From Nitrososphaerota archaeon (lineage in GTDB: Archaea > Thermoproteota > Nitrososphaeria > Nitrososphaerales > Nitrosopumilaceae): DNA of 64,000 nucleotides. The stretch spans positions 79,989-143,988 of the forward strand of contig JAGWHF010000003.1 of NCBI GenBank assembly GCA_028866895.1, in the 5' to 3' direction. The position numbers were made by a program, and so were the translations under genes. This document shows positions 24,463 to 34,349 of this stretch, piece by piece (positions within the stretch are counted from its first letter, which is position 1; each line of letters begins with the position of its first letter). The notes under the pieces are model-generated. The model was not told the origin of the DNA and made no database searches. It worked only from the letters and a program-made list of their open reading frames with translations.

Positions 24463-25119
24463 ATGATCAACGAGTCACAGATAGCACAGTTGATAACGGA
24501 GGCAAAAAAGAACACCAAGGAAAGGAAGTTCAAGCAATCCCTTGAGCTCATCATGGTTTTCAAGGATATAGATGTCAAGAAAGGGTTTGCAATCAACGAG
24601 ACGGTCCAACTCCCAAAGAAGCTCAACCATCCTGCTTCAGTCTGCGTCATCGCATCAGGGGATCTCGGCCTCAAGGCCAAGAACGCAAATGCTGACAGGG
24701 TTGTAGACGGGACGGAGGTCGCACAGATAGGCACCAACAAGAGGGAGTCCCGCAAGCTCATCAACGGTTATGATTTCTTTCTTGCAGATACCCAGCTAAT
24801 GGCAAACGTCGGAAAGACCTTGGGCCAGTTCATGGGACCTAGAGGAAAGATGCCTACTCCTGTACCGTTCAACGCACCCATAGAATCCATCTTGGATAGG
24901 TTCAAGTCATCCATCAGGGTAAGGCTGAGAAACTCCCTTTCACTTGCATGCAAGATAGGAGACGAGACTATGTCTGACGAGGACCTGTTCGCAAACGCAA
25001 ATGCCATCATAGGCACCATCGAGAAGAAGCTTCCAAGTGGTGACAAGAACATCAAAAAGATAATGGTGAAGACAACAATGGGCAAGATAATCAAGCCACA
25101 GGTGGCAGGAGCAAAATAA
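24463..25119 (+). CDS. rpl1: ribosomal protein uL1
   Basis: This 218-aa protein of the mobile L1 stalk has conserved segments R-K-F-K-Q-S-L-E-L near the start, the central M-G-P-R-G-K-M-P-T-P-V-P-F and the C-terminal V-K-T-T-M-G. In archaea it can repress its own mRNA; the leaderless start gives no room for an upstream leader site. One base separates it from uL10. Confidence 0.95.
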   Translation: MINESQIAQLITEAKKNTKERKFKQSLELIMVFKDIDVKKGFAINETVQLPKKLNHPASVCVIASGDLGLKAKNANADRVVDGTEVAQIGTNKRESRKLINGYDFFLADTQLMANVGKTLGQFMGPRGKMPTPVPFNAPIESILDRFKSSIRVRLRNSLSLACKIGDETMSDEDLFANANAIIGTIEKKLPSGDKNIKKIMVKTTMGKIIKPQVAGAK

Positions 25120-25120
25120 G

Positions 25121-25987
25121 ATGCATCAGAACAGGACTACTTATCCGCAAAAGAAAGTCCAGATGTACCAGCAAGTTCAAGAACTTCCGAAGAAATACAA
25201 GGTCATAGCACTGGTTAGGATGGAGAAGGTGCGCTCCTCCCAGCTTTTGCCGCTAAGAAAGAAGTTCAAGGGGGAGGTTGAGATCATCAGCATAAAGGAC
25301 AAGGTAGCCCAAAAGGCCCTCGCCACGCTCAAGATTCCGGCAATCGAGAGACTTGCCGACAAGCTAGTCGGACAATGTGTCCTCATGTTCACAAATCTCA
25401 GCCCACACAAGCTGAACATACTCCTAGGCAGGAACAAGATAATGCTGGCTGCAAGGGGTGGCGACAAGGCAAGCATCGACGTTGTCATCAAGGCCGGAAA
25501 TACTGGAATCACCCCAGGACCAATCCTTACCGACTTCAAGGAAGCAGGGGTTGCCACGAAGATTGACCAAGGCACAATATGGATTACAAAGGATTCAACT
25601 GCCGCCAAGAAAGGCGATGTCATATCGGCAAAACTGGCAACTCTCCTCAGCAAGCTTGACGTCAAGCCAGTCGAAGCCGGGATCATCCTAAACTCCGCCC
25701 TTGAGGAGAGCACAGTCTACAGCCAAGAGGAATTGGTAATCGACGTCGAGAAGTATAGGGAGGCGTTTGCAAGGGCCCACCAAGAAGCAATGTCACTTTC
25801 CATCGAGATAGGCTATGTAACGAAGGACAACGTCACTGCAGTTCTTGCCAAGGCAGCCCAGCAGGCAAGATCCCTTGCAACAGAGACAGGTTATCTCACT
25901 GAAGACACAAAGAGGCAGACTTTACAAAAGGCCCATGCCCAAGCCTCAGCACTTGCAGGCAAGCTCAAAAATTATACCCCCCAGTAG
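25121..25987 (+). CDS. rpl10: ribosomal protein uL10 (P0)
   Basis: This 288-aa base of the P-stalk has an rRNA-binding N-terminal domain (to about residue 105) and an inserted domain (about 106-185, P-G-P-I-L-T-D-F). A long C-terminal helical spine follows with three consecutive P1-dimer binding helices, visible as repeated I-E-I-G-Y-V-T and A-T-E-T-G-Y-L-T. The protein ends K-N-Y-T-P-Q and lacks the acidic factor-binding tail found on many archaeal P0 proteins; P1 (26696-26998) retains that tail. Confidence 0.92.
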   Translation: MHQNRTTYPQKKVQMYQQVQELPKKYKVIALVRMEKVRSSQLLPLRKKFKGEVEIISIKDKVAQKALATLKIPAIERLADKLVGQCVLMFTNLSPHKLNILLGRNKIMLAARGGDKASIDVVIKAGNTGITPGPILTDFKEAGVATKIDQGTIWITKDSTAAKKGDVISAKLATLLSKLDVKPVEAGIILNSALEESTVYSQEELVIDVEKYREAFARAHQEAMSLSIEIGYVTKDNVTAVLAKAAQQARSLATETGYLTEDTKRQTLQKAHAQASALAGKLKNYTPQ

Positions 25988-25990
25988 GGG

Positions 25991-26626
25991 CTACCTTTCC
26001 CTAGCCTTTGGAAGATTCCAGTTGTATTTCATTGCTACCAGCCTCAGCGATGTAGCAGCTACAATGGATATTATGCCGGCAAATTCAAGATTGAATCCTG
26101 CTCCTAAAAACAGGAAGAAGACAACTACACCTGCAAAACTTGCAGACGCATAAAGTTCCTTTTCAAAGACCAAGGGCATCTCGTTCACGAAAACGTCGCG
26201 CAGAATTCCCCCGCCTATGGCCGTCATCATCCCCCCAAGGCAGATTGCTAGAAAGTTCATCCCGTATGCCTCGTATGCAAACGTGGACCCTATTGCAGTA
26301 AAAACTCCAAGGCCTATTGCATCGAACTTCAGGAAAAGATTCCAGTGCCCCTGCAGCCTAGGATAAAGGAAGAAGATCGCTACGGCGGTAGCCACAGTTA
26401 TTACAACATAATATGGATCCGAGACCGAGTGGGGAGGAAAGTGGCCCAGTACAACGTCCCGAATGGTCCCCCCTGCTACGCCTGTTATGGTTGCCAGAAT
26501 TATTATGCCCACGATGTCTGCCTTGTGTTCTATAGCCTTGAAAGCACCGGTCACTGCAAATGCCATCGTACCAAAGAGATCCAGGGCAAGAACGGTATCC
26601 TGTACTGGCATTGAGATCACGGTCAA
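25991..26626 (-). CDS. TRIC/UPF0126-family membrane channel
   Basis: This 211-aa protein has about seven transmembrane helices and two glycine-rich repeats, G-V-A-G-G-T-I-R-D-V-V near residue 48 and A-I-G-G-G-I-L-R-D-V-F near residue 137. These are typical of the prokaryotic trimeric intracellular cation channel fold. The two repeats mark the internal duplication. An alternative start at M-P-V-Q (26611) is possible. It is inserted between the P-stalk genes uL10 and P1 on the opposite strand to uL10. Ion selectivity is not predictable. Confidence 0.82.
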   Translation of the reverse strand: MTVISMPVQDTVLALDLFGTMAFAVTGAFKAIEHKADIVGIIILATITGVAGGTIRDVVLGHFPPHSVSDPYYVVITVATAVAIFFLYPRLQGHWNLFLKFDAIGLGVFTAIGSTFAYEAYGMNFLAICLGGMMTAIGGGILRDVFVNEMPLVFEKELYASASFAGVVVFFLFLGAGFNLEFAGIISIVAATSLRLVAMKYNWNLPKARER

Positions 26627-26669
26627 CTCAAATGGTATGGGATCTATGAGTAAATAATCTTGAGGGCGT

Positions 26670-26684
26670 AAAAAATTGTAAAAA
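26670..26684 (-). terminator. oligo-T terminator of the P1 gene
   Basis: On the minus strand, T5 and T6 runs separated by four bases follow 11 bp after the P1 stop codon, a plausible archaeal terminator. Confidence 0.45.
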
Positions 26685-26695
26685 GATTCACAGGT

Positions 26696-26998
26696 TTAAC
26701 CAAACAGCGCAGACAGGCCTTCCATTGCCTGCTCTTCGCTCTTTGCAGAAGTCTCTGCTTCTTTCTTCTCTTCCTTGGCTCCTCCCGCTGCCGGGGCCGC
26801 TGGAGCTGCTGCCGCCACTGCGACTGGCGCGGCTTTTATCGCCTCTTCAATATTGACATCGGCGAGGGCCGCGATGAGGGCCTTTACCTGAGCTTCATTT
26901 ACCTCTGCTCCGGAAGCCTTGATTATGTTACCAATGTTCGCCTCGTTAATCTCCTTCTTCTCCTTGTGCAAGAGTAACGCAGCATATACGTATTCCAT
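26696..26998 (-). CDS. rpl12: ribosomal protein P1 (archaeal L12)
   Basis: This is a 100-aa acidic stalk protein. It has an N-terminal dimerisation domain ([11 protein letters not shown]), an Ala/Pro-rich hinge ([11 protein letters not shown]) and an acidic linker. The tail M-E-G-L-S-A-L-F-G recruits translation factors. The start at 26998 matches the family. It is normally directly after uL10, but here it is on the opposite strand beyond the channel gene and must have its own promoter. Confidence 0.94.
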   Translation of the reverse strand: MEYVYAALLLHKEKKEINEANIGNIIKASGAEVNEAQVKALIAALADVNIEEAIKAAPVAVAAAAPAAPAAGGAKEEKKEAETSAKSEEQAMEGLSALFG

Positions 26999-27068
26999 CG
27001 TAACCAAAATTCCCAACAGCCATAATATAAAACTATGGAGATTATCTAGAAAAATTCCAAGCGGGCTG

Positions 27069-27581
27069 CTAGTTGAGAATCTTCAGGCTTCTACAAACCG
27101 AATACATGTATCTCTTCAGGTCCTTGTCATACAGCGTATCCATCCTCTGTTTCAAGACCCTCTTTGCCTGATCCCTCTCCGGCCCGTCCGGCAGAGAGAT
27201 CACATTGTTTATCATCTCGGGAATCGACTCCCTTATCCATCCAGTAAGTATGGTGTACATGATCTTGTTCAGCTTTACAACCGGGTCCTTCTTGACATCA
27301 AACACCCCGATAAAGTTGTCATGTTCGACCCTGTAGATAAGTGCAAAGACGGCCTCCTTTGGATTTGGGCTCCTCAGGACTTGCTCAGACTGCGGTCCTG
27401 CCTTGCCTTGCGCTACTTTGTTCTTTAGTCCTACCGCATTTACGACAATGCCGTTTACCCCTATCTTGGATTCCTCGACGCCGGTAACCATTCCTATCAC
27501 TATATCCCTATAGGTGCCGTTCGGGTGCGATGCAAAAACATAATCACCCTCCTTCCATCCCTTGCCTTCAAAAAGGAACAT
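27069..27581 (-). CDS. conserved-looking protein of unknown function
   Basis: This 170-aa soluble protein begins with a small beta-rich part ([15 protein letters not shown], then V-I-G-M-V-T-G-V). A helical C-terminal half follows with several charged helices. No signal peptide or known motif is seen. It shares an upstream AT-rich region with the divergent alaS. It could be a thaumarchaeal family protein, but I cannot name it. Confidence 0.6.
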   Translation of the reverse strand: MFLFEGKGWKEGDYVFASHPNGTYRDIVIGMVTGVEESKIGVNGIVVNAVGLKNKVAQGKAGPQSEQVLRSPNPKEAVFALIYRVEHDNFIGVFDVKKDPVVKLNKIMYTILTGWIRESIPEMINNVISLPDGPERDQAKRVLKQRMDTLYDKDLKRYMYSVCRSLKILN

Positions 27582-27706
27582 ATGAAAATCTCAAGAAAGA
27601 TCATATTTAATGTGTTGCTTCCGACCAAGCAGATGTATGCAAATTTTCATACATACGCAGAATTTCCTCAGAATGCTTAATATCCTTCAGAGCAAAAACT
27701 TTTGAA

Positions 27707-30412
27707 ATGGACAAGGACCGCATCCTCACAAAGTTCTCAGCTGATCCTGCGAGGTTTTACAAGGTCGCGCTGTTTGAAAACGAGGGCTTTAAGCGAAAGG
27801 CATGTTCCAAGTGTGGCAGATATTTCTGGGTGCTAGACGACGGAAAAACGCTTTGCCCTGACCACGTAGAGGACAGCTATTCTTTCATAGGAGAACCCCC
27901 CACCTCGAAGCGGTTTGATTATGCCCGCGCTTGGAAAGAGGTCGAATCCTTTTTTGTAGCCAACGGTCACAAGTCGGTAAGCCGGTATCCAGTCGTATGC
28001 CGGTGGCGCGATGATCTTTATTTCACCATTGCATCAATAGTAGACTTTCAGAGGGTGATGGGCTCAAAGGTAGTCTTCGAGTTCCCTGCCAACCCCTTGG
28101 TGGTGCCTCAGACCTGCCTCCGTTTCAAAGATCTCGAAAATGTCGGAGTTACCGGGAGGCACTTTTCGAGCTTCTGCATGATAGGCCAGCACAGCATACC
28201 AAATTCCGACGGCTACTGGAAGGACAGGTGCGTCGAGCTCGATTTCAGGCTGCTTACGGAAAGGTTCGGCATCCCCAAGGATGAAATCGTTTTTGTCGAG
28301 GACGTATGGGCAGGCGGTGGCTCGTTCGGGTCTTCTCTCGAATATTTCGTACGCGGGCTTGAGCTCGGCAATGCAGTTTTTACCGAGTTCCAAGGAGAAC
28401 CAGACAAATACACAGTCCTCGACCAGAAGATAATTGACATGGGTGCAGGCCTTGAGAGGTTTGCATGGATAACCATGGGATCCCCCACCGCGTACGACTG
28501 CTGCTTCGGCCCCATTACGAGCATCATGTTGGAAAAGGCCGGTATCGATTCCCACTCCGAAGTGATCTCAAGATATTTCCGTGCCATCGCCAAGACACTT
28601 TCCGAGTCGCCCGACCTTGCCATAGCAAGGAAGAGAGCGGCCTCACTTGCAGGCATAGACAACGGGGTGATTGACCGCATAATTTCACCCCTTGAGGGCA
28701 TCTACCTCATAGCAGACCACCTTAGAACTCTCGTCTTTGCGATATCTGACGGAGCCCTCCCCTCCAATGTAGGTGGCGGGTACAACCTAAGGATGATCCT
28801 AAGGCGCACCCTTGCCACTATGGACAGGTTTGGTTGGAATTTTAATCTAGACGAGCTCATAGATCACCATGTGGACTACCTCAAGATGACTTACCGCGAG
28901 CTTGAGGAAACAAGGAAGGATGTCAAGACCATCCTCGGGATCGAGAAGGACAGATACAAGGAATCACGTACGAGAATGACAAACATAGCAAGCACGCTGA
29001 GGAACCAGAACAAGCAGCTCTCAGTTGAGGATCTCATTCGCCTATACGAGTCAGACGGCATAACGCCGGACTTTCTGAAGGAGACCCAGATTATAACCGA
29101 GATACCCCCGACCTTCTACGAGAGGCTGTCGGACCTCCACCAGTCAGAAAAGGTCGAGAAGAACATCCAGCTTGACCTATCAGGACTCCCCGAGACATCA
29201 CTCCTCTACTACAAAGAGGATCCCCACGAGTTCCAGGCTACGATACTGCGGGTCATAAATGGAAGGTATGTCATACTTGACAGAACCTCCTTCTACCCAA
29301 GGGGCGGGGGTCAGGAGCCTGACCACGGAAAGATAGGAACCTACGATGTAGTTGACGTATCAAAGCATGGAAATGTGGTAGTCCACGAGACCAGTGGAGG
29401 ATCTCCAAGAGAGGGGGAGACCATGTCCTGCAAGATAGACGTCCCACGCCGATACGGCATCACCCGCCATCATACCAGCACCCATGTGGTAAATGCATCC
29501 GCGAGAAATGCATTAGGCTCATGGATTTGGCAGCACTCCGCCTTCAAGGAAAAGGACTATGCCAGACTAGACATTACCCACCACTCCAACCTCACTGAGG
29601 ACGAGATCACAAAGATAGAAGATCTTGCAAACAAGGCCATAAGGAAGGATGTCCCGGTCCTAATCAACGAGTTCGAGCGTGGCGATGCAGAGCAAAGATA
29701 TGGGTTTAGGATCTACCAAGGAGGCGTTGTGCCAGTAAAGCTAGTGAGGATAGTCAACATAGACGGGCTCGATGTTGAGGCATGCGGCGGAACCCATGTA
29801 AGCAAGACGGGCGAGATTGGCCTCATCAAGATTACAAAATCTGAAAGGATTCAGGACGGCGTGGTAAGACTCGAGTTCGTCGCTGGCGAGGCCGCACTCA
29901 AGTACACCCAGAATCAGGACAGAAAGATCTCACAAATCGTAAAGTCTCTCGGTTCCAGCCGTGAGAAGTTGCTAGAGTCATTTGACCATGCCATAAAGGA
30001 TGGAGATGACGCTAAGAGAAGGGTAAAGCAGATAATAAAACGGACGGCAGAGGCATCTGCACATGCAGCAATTGCCCAAGCAAAGAGTCTCGGTACCGTT
30101 AGGTTATTCTGCACAGTCGACGAGGAACTCGACGAGGAGTACCACATTGCCATCGGAGAGCAGGCTGTTGGACTTGACAAATCCCTCATCTATTGTGCCA
30201 TGATAGTAAAGAACGGATCAATCCGTGTAATCGCATTCTCAGGCACCGAGGCCGCACAGACGAAGAAGGCAGGAGATCTTGTCAGGGATGTTTCCAAGGT
30301 CCTCGGCGGTTCCGGAGGTGGGAAAGACACGTTCGGACAGGGCGGGGGAAAAGACATTCTCAAGGTAAAGGAGGCGCTCGTGGCTTGCGAGCAGTTCGTC
30401 CTAGGAAAGTGA
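27707..30412 (+). CDS. alaS: alanyl-tRNA synthetase, archaeal type
   Basis: This 901-aa enzyme charges tRNA-Ala. It begins with the archaeal zinc-containing N-terminal module (C-S-K-C-G-R-Y-F and C-P-D-H near residues 36-56). Class II motifs follow, then the helical tRNA-binding region. The editing domain has H-H-T-S-T-H (metal site, about 592-597) and C-G-G-T-H-V, and the C-terminal oligomerisation domain ends in G-G-S-G-G-G-K-D. Five bases separate it from leuS, so the two synthetases are probably co-transcribed. Confidence 0.95.
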   Translation: MDKDRILTKFSADPARFYKVALFENEGFKRKACSKCGRYFWVLDDGKTLCPDHVEDSYSFIGEPPTSKRFDYARAWKEVESFFVANGHKSVSRYPVVCRWRDDLYFTIASIVDFQRVMGSKVVFEFPANPLVVPQTCLRFKDLENVGVTGRHFSSFCMIGQHSIPNSDGYWKDRCVELDFRLLTERFGIPKDEIVFVEDVWAGGGSFGSSLEYFVRGLELGNAVFTEFQGEPDKYTVLDQKIIDMGAGLERFAWITMGSPTAYDCCFGPITSIMLEKAGIDSHSEVISRYFRAIAKTLSESPDLAIARKRAASLAGIDNGVIDRIISPLEGIYLIADHLRTLVFAISDGALPSNVGGGYNLRMILRRTLATMDRFGWNFNLDELIDHHVDYLKMTYRELEETRKDVKTILGIEKDRYKESRTRMTNIASTLRNQNKQLSVEDLIRLYESDGITPDFLKETQIITEIPPTFYERLSDLHQSEKVEKNIQLDLSGLPETSLLYYKEDPHEFQATILRVINGRYVILDRTSFYPRGGGQEPDHGKIGTYDVVDVSKHGNVVVHETSGGSPREGETMSCKIDVPRRYGITRHHTSTHVVNASARNALGSWIWQHSAFKEKDYARLDITHHSNLTEDEITKIEDLANKAIRKDVPVLINEFERGDAEQRYGFRIYQGGVVPVKLVRIVNIDGLDVEACGGTHVSKTGEIGLIKITKSERIQDGVVRLEFVAGEAALKYTQNQDRKISQIVKSLGSSREKLLESFDHAIKDGDDAKRRVKQIIKRTAEASAHAAIAQAKSLGTVRLFCTVDEELDEEYHIAIGEQAVGLDKSLIYCAMIVKNGSIRVIAFSGTEAAQTKKAGDLVRDVSKVLGGSGGGKDTFGQGGGKDILKVKEALVACEQFVLGK

Positions 30413-30417
30413 ATGTG

Positions 30418-33288
30418 ATGGACTGGATCCAGATGGAGGCGAAATGGAGGAGACGGTGGGATGAGATGAGGCAGTTTGAAAGCAATCCCGACGGCAGGAA
30501 AAAGTTTTTTGTCACGGTAGCATATCCGTATCCCAACTCGCCGCAACACATAGGCCACGGCAGGACGTACACTCTTGCCGACGTACATGCTAGGTTCATG
30601 CGGATGCGGGGATACAACGTTCTCTTTCCAATGGGATTTCACTACACCGGCACTCCAATCCTCGGCATGGCAAGAAGGGTCCAGGAAAACGACAAGGGCA
30701 TCATAGATGCTTTCAGGACCATATACAAGGTACCCGACAAGGCGATAAGAGAGTTCGCAGAGCCAGTAAAGATTGCGGACTATTTCCACCGCGAGATAAA
30801 GTCAGGCATGATCGAGATGGGCTACTCCATAGACTGGAGACGCGAATTTACCACGATTGATCCCTTTTACAACAAATTCATAGAGTGGCAGTTTAGAAAG
30901 CTGAGGGAAGGCGGTCTCGTAGTACAAGGAACCCACCCAGTAGGATGGTGTCCCAAGGACCAGAATCCCGTCTCCCAGCACGACACCCTCGGTGACGTCG
31001 AACCAAGCTTTACAGAATATGTCGTAATCAAGTTCAGGCTTGGAGACCGCATCCTTCCCACTGCGACACTTCGCCCCGAGACGATATTCGGGGTCACCAA
31101 CATCTGGATAAATCCAGCCGTCACCTACGAGGTTGTAAGAGTGGACGGGGAGGAATGGATAGTCAGCCCCCAGTGTGCGACCAAGCTGGCCTTCCTCAAC
31201 AAGAAGGTGGAAAGGACAGGAAAAATCACTGGCTTGGAACTTGTTGGCAAGACTGTTCACATCCCCCAGAGGCACGGTGAGATACCAATTCTGCCCGCCG
31301 ACTTTGTGAGCAGCGACAACGGGACGGGCGTGGTAATGTCAGTCCCCGCGCACGCCCCATTCGACTATCAGGCACTCGAAGACCTCAAAAAGGATGGCAT
31401 CTCATACCCTGGCCTGCCACCGCTCTCCGAGGTTAGGCCCATACCCATCATAGAGACAGCAGGATACGGCGAGATACCCGCAAGGGACGTCATTGCAAGG
31501 CTTGGCATAGAGAACCAGAGGAGTCCCAAGCTTGAAGAGGCCACCAAGGAACTTTATTCAAAGGAGTTCTACGGTGGCAGGCTTAAGCAGAACACGGATC
31601 GTTTTGCAGGCAGATCGGTAGCGGAAGCCAAGGAAGAAGTCAAGAAATGGATTCTTGACAGCGGGGATGCCGACATTCTCTACGAGCTTAACGAGAACCC
31701 TGTAAGGTGCAGGTGCGGAACGGAATGCGTCGTGAAGCTACTTGACAACCAGTGGTTTCTTGACTACTCAAATCCTCAGTGGAAGAAAAATGTTCACTCA
31801 TGGATTAACGAGATGAAGATCCTGCCGGAAGAGATCAGAAACGAGTTCGACCATGTGGTAGACTGGCTCAAGGAGAGGGCGTGTGCAAGACAACATGGCC
31901 TTGGAACCAACCTGCCGTGGGACAAGAACTGGATTATAGAGAGCCTCTCAGACTCTGTCATTTACATGGCATACTATACCATCTCCAAGTTTGCCAACTC
32001 CGGAGATATAACAGCAAGCAGCATAACCGATTCCTTCTTTGATTACATATTCCTAGAGAAAGGCGATGCTCAGACGGTGTCCTCCGAATCCAAGATTCCC
32101 CCCGAAATTCTTGACCTAATGAAAAAAGAATTCCAATATTACTATCCAGTCAACGCAAGGCACTCTGGACGGGACCTTGTACCAAACCACCTCACCTTCT
32201 TCATCTTCAACCACGTCGCAATATTCCCAAAAAAGTACTGGCCGGAAGGGATCGTGGTCAACGGCTCCGTCCTAATGGATGGCAAGAAGATGTCAAAATC
32301 CATGGGGAATATAATCCCGCTGAGAGACGCGATAAGATCCCATGGAGCAGATCCTATACGCCTTGCCATTCTCATCTCTGCCGAGCTCCTACAGGACGCA
32401 GACTTTAACCAGGAGGCGGTCCATGGGATAAGGACCAAGCTTGAGAGCATGATGGAAGAGTCTTCAAGATTCAAATCTGAAAAAGTCGGTAGCCTCGAGC
32501 AGGAGGATCGCTGGATTGTCAGCCGCCTGCAGCAGCTTATAGACAGGGTCACAAACTCCATCCAGAAAATGAGACTAAGGGAGGCACTCCACCACCTCCT
32601 ATACGAATTTGACTCTGACATACAATGGTACCTAAGGAGGTCAGAGGCGAAGGGAAGGCATGACCATGCAGGAGTCCTCCGCGAGGTCCTCTCTACCCGT
32701 GTTTCCATGTTGTCACCATTTGCCCCGTACGTTTCCGAGGAGATGTGGTCAAGGCTGGGAAATCCAGGACTTGCATCCCAGTCGGCATGGCCGCTCCCCG
32801 ACACTGTCAAGATAGACCATCTCTCAATTCAGTCAGAGGCACTGCTGAGGTCCGCCCTTGATGACATCAGGAACATCGTGAAGGTTACAAAGATCAGCCC
32901 CAAAAATATAACCATCTACACTGCTGCATCATGGAAGGCAAAAGCCTACCAGAAGATTCTTTCCAGAGTCCTCGAGGGCGATATCAACATAGGGGGCATG
33001 ATAAAGGCCCTCATTGCAGACAGGGAAACAGAGGAGATTAAGAAGGATCCCGACTTTGTCAAGAAGATGGTCAACGACATACTCTCAGAGCCCGAACAGG
33101 AAAGAAAATCCAAAGCCAGCATTGGGCCTGTCGACGAGACAAAAATACTGTGCGAGCTTGCCTCACTTGCCAGCGCCGAGTATGAGGTAGGAATCCAGAT
33201 CTTCTCCGAGTCCGACAAGGACAAGTATGATCCCAAGAACAAGGCTCGCACAGCAAGGCCATACAAGCCTGCCATTCTCATCGAATAG
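30418..33288 (+). CDS. leuS: leucyl-tRNA synthetase, archaeal type
   Basis: This 956-aa class I synthetase carries the HIGH motif as P-Q-H-I-G-H-G near residue 41, the CP1 editing domain in the archaeal position (T-L-R-P-E-T-I-F-G-V), and K-M-S-K-S near residue 623. A C-terminal extension contacts the tRNA long arm. The ATG at 30418 lies 5 bp after alaS. The open frame continues far upstream within alaS, but that part does not resemble LeuRS. Confidence 0.95.
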   Translation: MDWIQMEAKWRRRWDEMRQFESNPDGRKKFFVTVAYPYPNSPQHIGHGRTYTLADVHARFMRMRGYNVLFPMGFHYTGTPILGMARRVQENDKGIIDAFRTIYKVPDKAIREFAEPVKIADYFHREIKSGMIEMGYSIDWRREFTTIDPFYNKFIEWQFRKLREGGLVVQGTHPVGWCPKDQNPVSQHDTLGDVEPSFTEYVVIKFRLGDRILPTATLRPETIFGVTNIWINPAVTYEVVRVDGEEWIVSPQCATKLAFLNKKVERTGKITGLELVGKTVHIPQRHGEIPILPADFVSSDNGTGVVMSVPAHAPFDYQALEDLKKDGISYPGLPPLSEVRPIPIIETAGYGEIPARDVIARLGIENQRSPKLEEATKELYSKEFYGGRLKQNTDRFAGRSVAEAKEEVKKWILDSGDADILYELNENPVRCRCGTECVVKLLDNQWFLDYSNPQWKKNVHSWINEMKILPEEIRNEFDHVVDWLKERACARQHGLGTNLPWDKNWIIESLSDSVIYMAYYTISKFANSGDITASSITDSFFDYIFLEKGDAQTVSSESKIPPEILDLMKKEFQYYYPVNARHSGRDLVPNHLTFFIFNHVAIFPKKYWPEGIVVNGSVLMDGKKMSKSMGNIIPLRDAIRSHGADPIRLAILISAELLQDADFNQEAVHGIRTKLESMMEESSRFKSEKVGSLEQEDRWIVSRLQQLIDRVTNSIQKMRLREALHHLLYEFDSDIQWYLRRSEAKGRHDHAGVLREVLSTRVSMLSPFAPYVSEEMWSRLGNPGLASQSAWPLPDTVKIDHLSIQSEALLRSALDDIRNIVKVTKISPKNITIYTAASWKAKAYQKILSRVLEGDINIGGMIKALIADRETEEIKKDPDFVKKMVNDILSEPEQERKSKASIGPVDETKILCELASLASAEYEVGIQIFSESDKDKYDPKNKARTARPYKPAILIE

Positions 33289-33341
33289 CGGCCTTACCGT
33301 GCCACATCTTTTTATTAGGTCAGTTAAGGTATTAAGCTCGT

Positions 33342-34349
33342 TTGAAGATAGCTGTAGTTGGCATAGGAGTAGCAGGCGCATACCTCCTTGCAAGACTCAA
33401 AGACCATCACGAGGTGGTCGGATTTGAGAGAAGCACCATTGAAAATCATGATTCGATCTGTGCCTGGGGTACCACCAAGGGCCCGATGGAACAATTCGCA
33501 GAAAAGTGCAATCTGGACTTCAATGACTACCTGATTCACGATGGAAAAAAAATGTACATCAGCATGAATTCCGAGCAGTTCACAATAAAGTTGATGGGCC
33601 TTTGTACATACAACAAGATCGGAATGATAAAGGACATGGCAAAGGGCTGCAAGATCAACTACGGACAGGCACCCAAGAAAGAGGATCTTGAATCCGAATT
33701 TGACGTCATAGTGGATTCTACCGGATTCCATAGGTCCTATCTTCCAAGACTTGCCCAGGACTTCCATCTTCCCACGTTCCAGTACAAGATAGAGTATGAA
33801 AATGGCGTTCCGTTTGATGATTTCTTCCTAAAGCCGTTCTCCTCGATGAGCGGCTACTTTTGGTATTTCCCGCTGGGAAAGAACATCGCACACATCGGCG
33901 CAGGCGATAAGAATAGGCGCCACATAGAGGAGACCAATGCCTTCTTCAAAAAATATGGCGGCAAGATAATCAAGACCGTCGGAAGGCCTATCCGGCTTGC
34001 CACGCCAGACCTGTGTGAGCCCTTCTATAGCGGCAAGGTCGTTGGGGTCGGAGAATCAATAGGTACTGTCTACCCACTCCTTGGAGAAGGGATCATCCCA
34101 AGCATGACATGTGCAGACATATTCATCGAGAACCTAGGAAATAACGAGAGGTACCGCCAGCAGGTACTGGAAAAGTTTTCCATCTATCCAAAGGTTCTGT
34201 CTTTTGTAAGGAACAAGATGGACAACAGGTTTGGCATGCTGAAGAACATGGCAGACCTAATCTCGATTTACAGATACATGAAGAAGAACGAGTGGCGCTT
34301 TGGCATGGAAATCCGCATGGCAGACATGATGAAGGTAGCACGAGCCTAG
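33342..34349 (+). CDS. geranylgeranyl-reductase-like FAD oxidoreductase
   Basis: This 335-aa flavoprotein has a Rossmann dinucleotide motif (V-G-I-G-V-A-G-A-Y) at residues 5-14 and the conserved G-E-S-I-G-T-V-Y-P-L-L-G-E-G-I FAD-binding segment near residue 225. This layout is that of the GGR family, which saturates archaeal lipid isoprenoid chains or quinone side chains. The start is TTG with TTTTTATTA 24 nt upstream (leaderless). Exact substrate is uncertain, since archaea carry several paralogues. Confidence 0.82.
   Translation: MKIAVVGIGVAGAYLLARLKDHHEVVGFERSTIENHDSICAWGTTKGPMEQFAEKCNLDFNDYLIHDGKKMYISMNSEQFTIKLMGLCTYNKIGMIKDMAKGCKINYGQAPKKEDLESEFDVIVDSTGFHRSYLPRLAQDFHLPTFQYKIEYENGVPFDDFFLKPFSSMSGYFWYFPLGKNIAHIGAGDKNRRHIEETNAFFKKYGGKIIKTVGRPIRLATPDLCEPFYSGKVVGVGESIGTVYPLLGEGIIPSMTCADIFIENLGNNERYRQQVLEKFSIYPKVLSFVRNKMDNRFGMLKNMADLISIYRYMKKNEWRFGMEIRMADMMKVARA

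Noticed and set aside
30193-30417. Upstream extension of the leuS frame into alaS
   Set aside because: The 75 extra residues do not resemble LeuRS and lie antagonistically inside conserved alaS codons; the ATG at 30418 fits the family.
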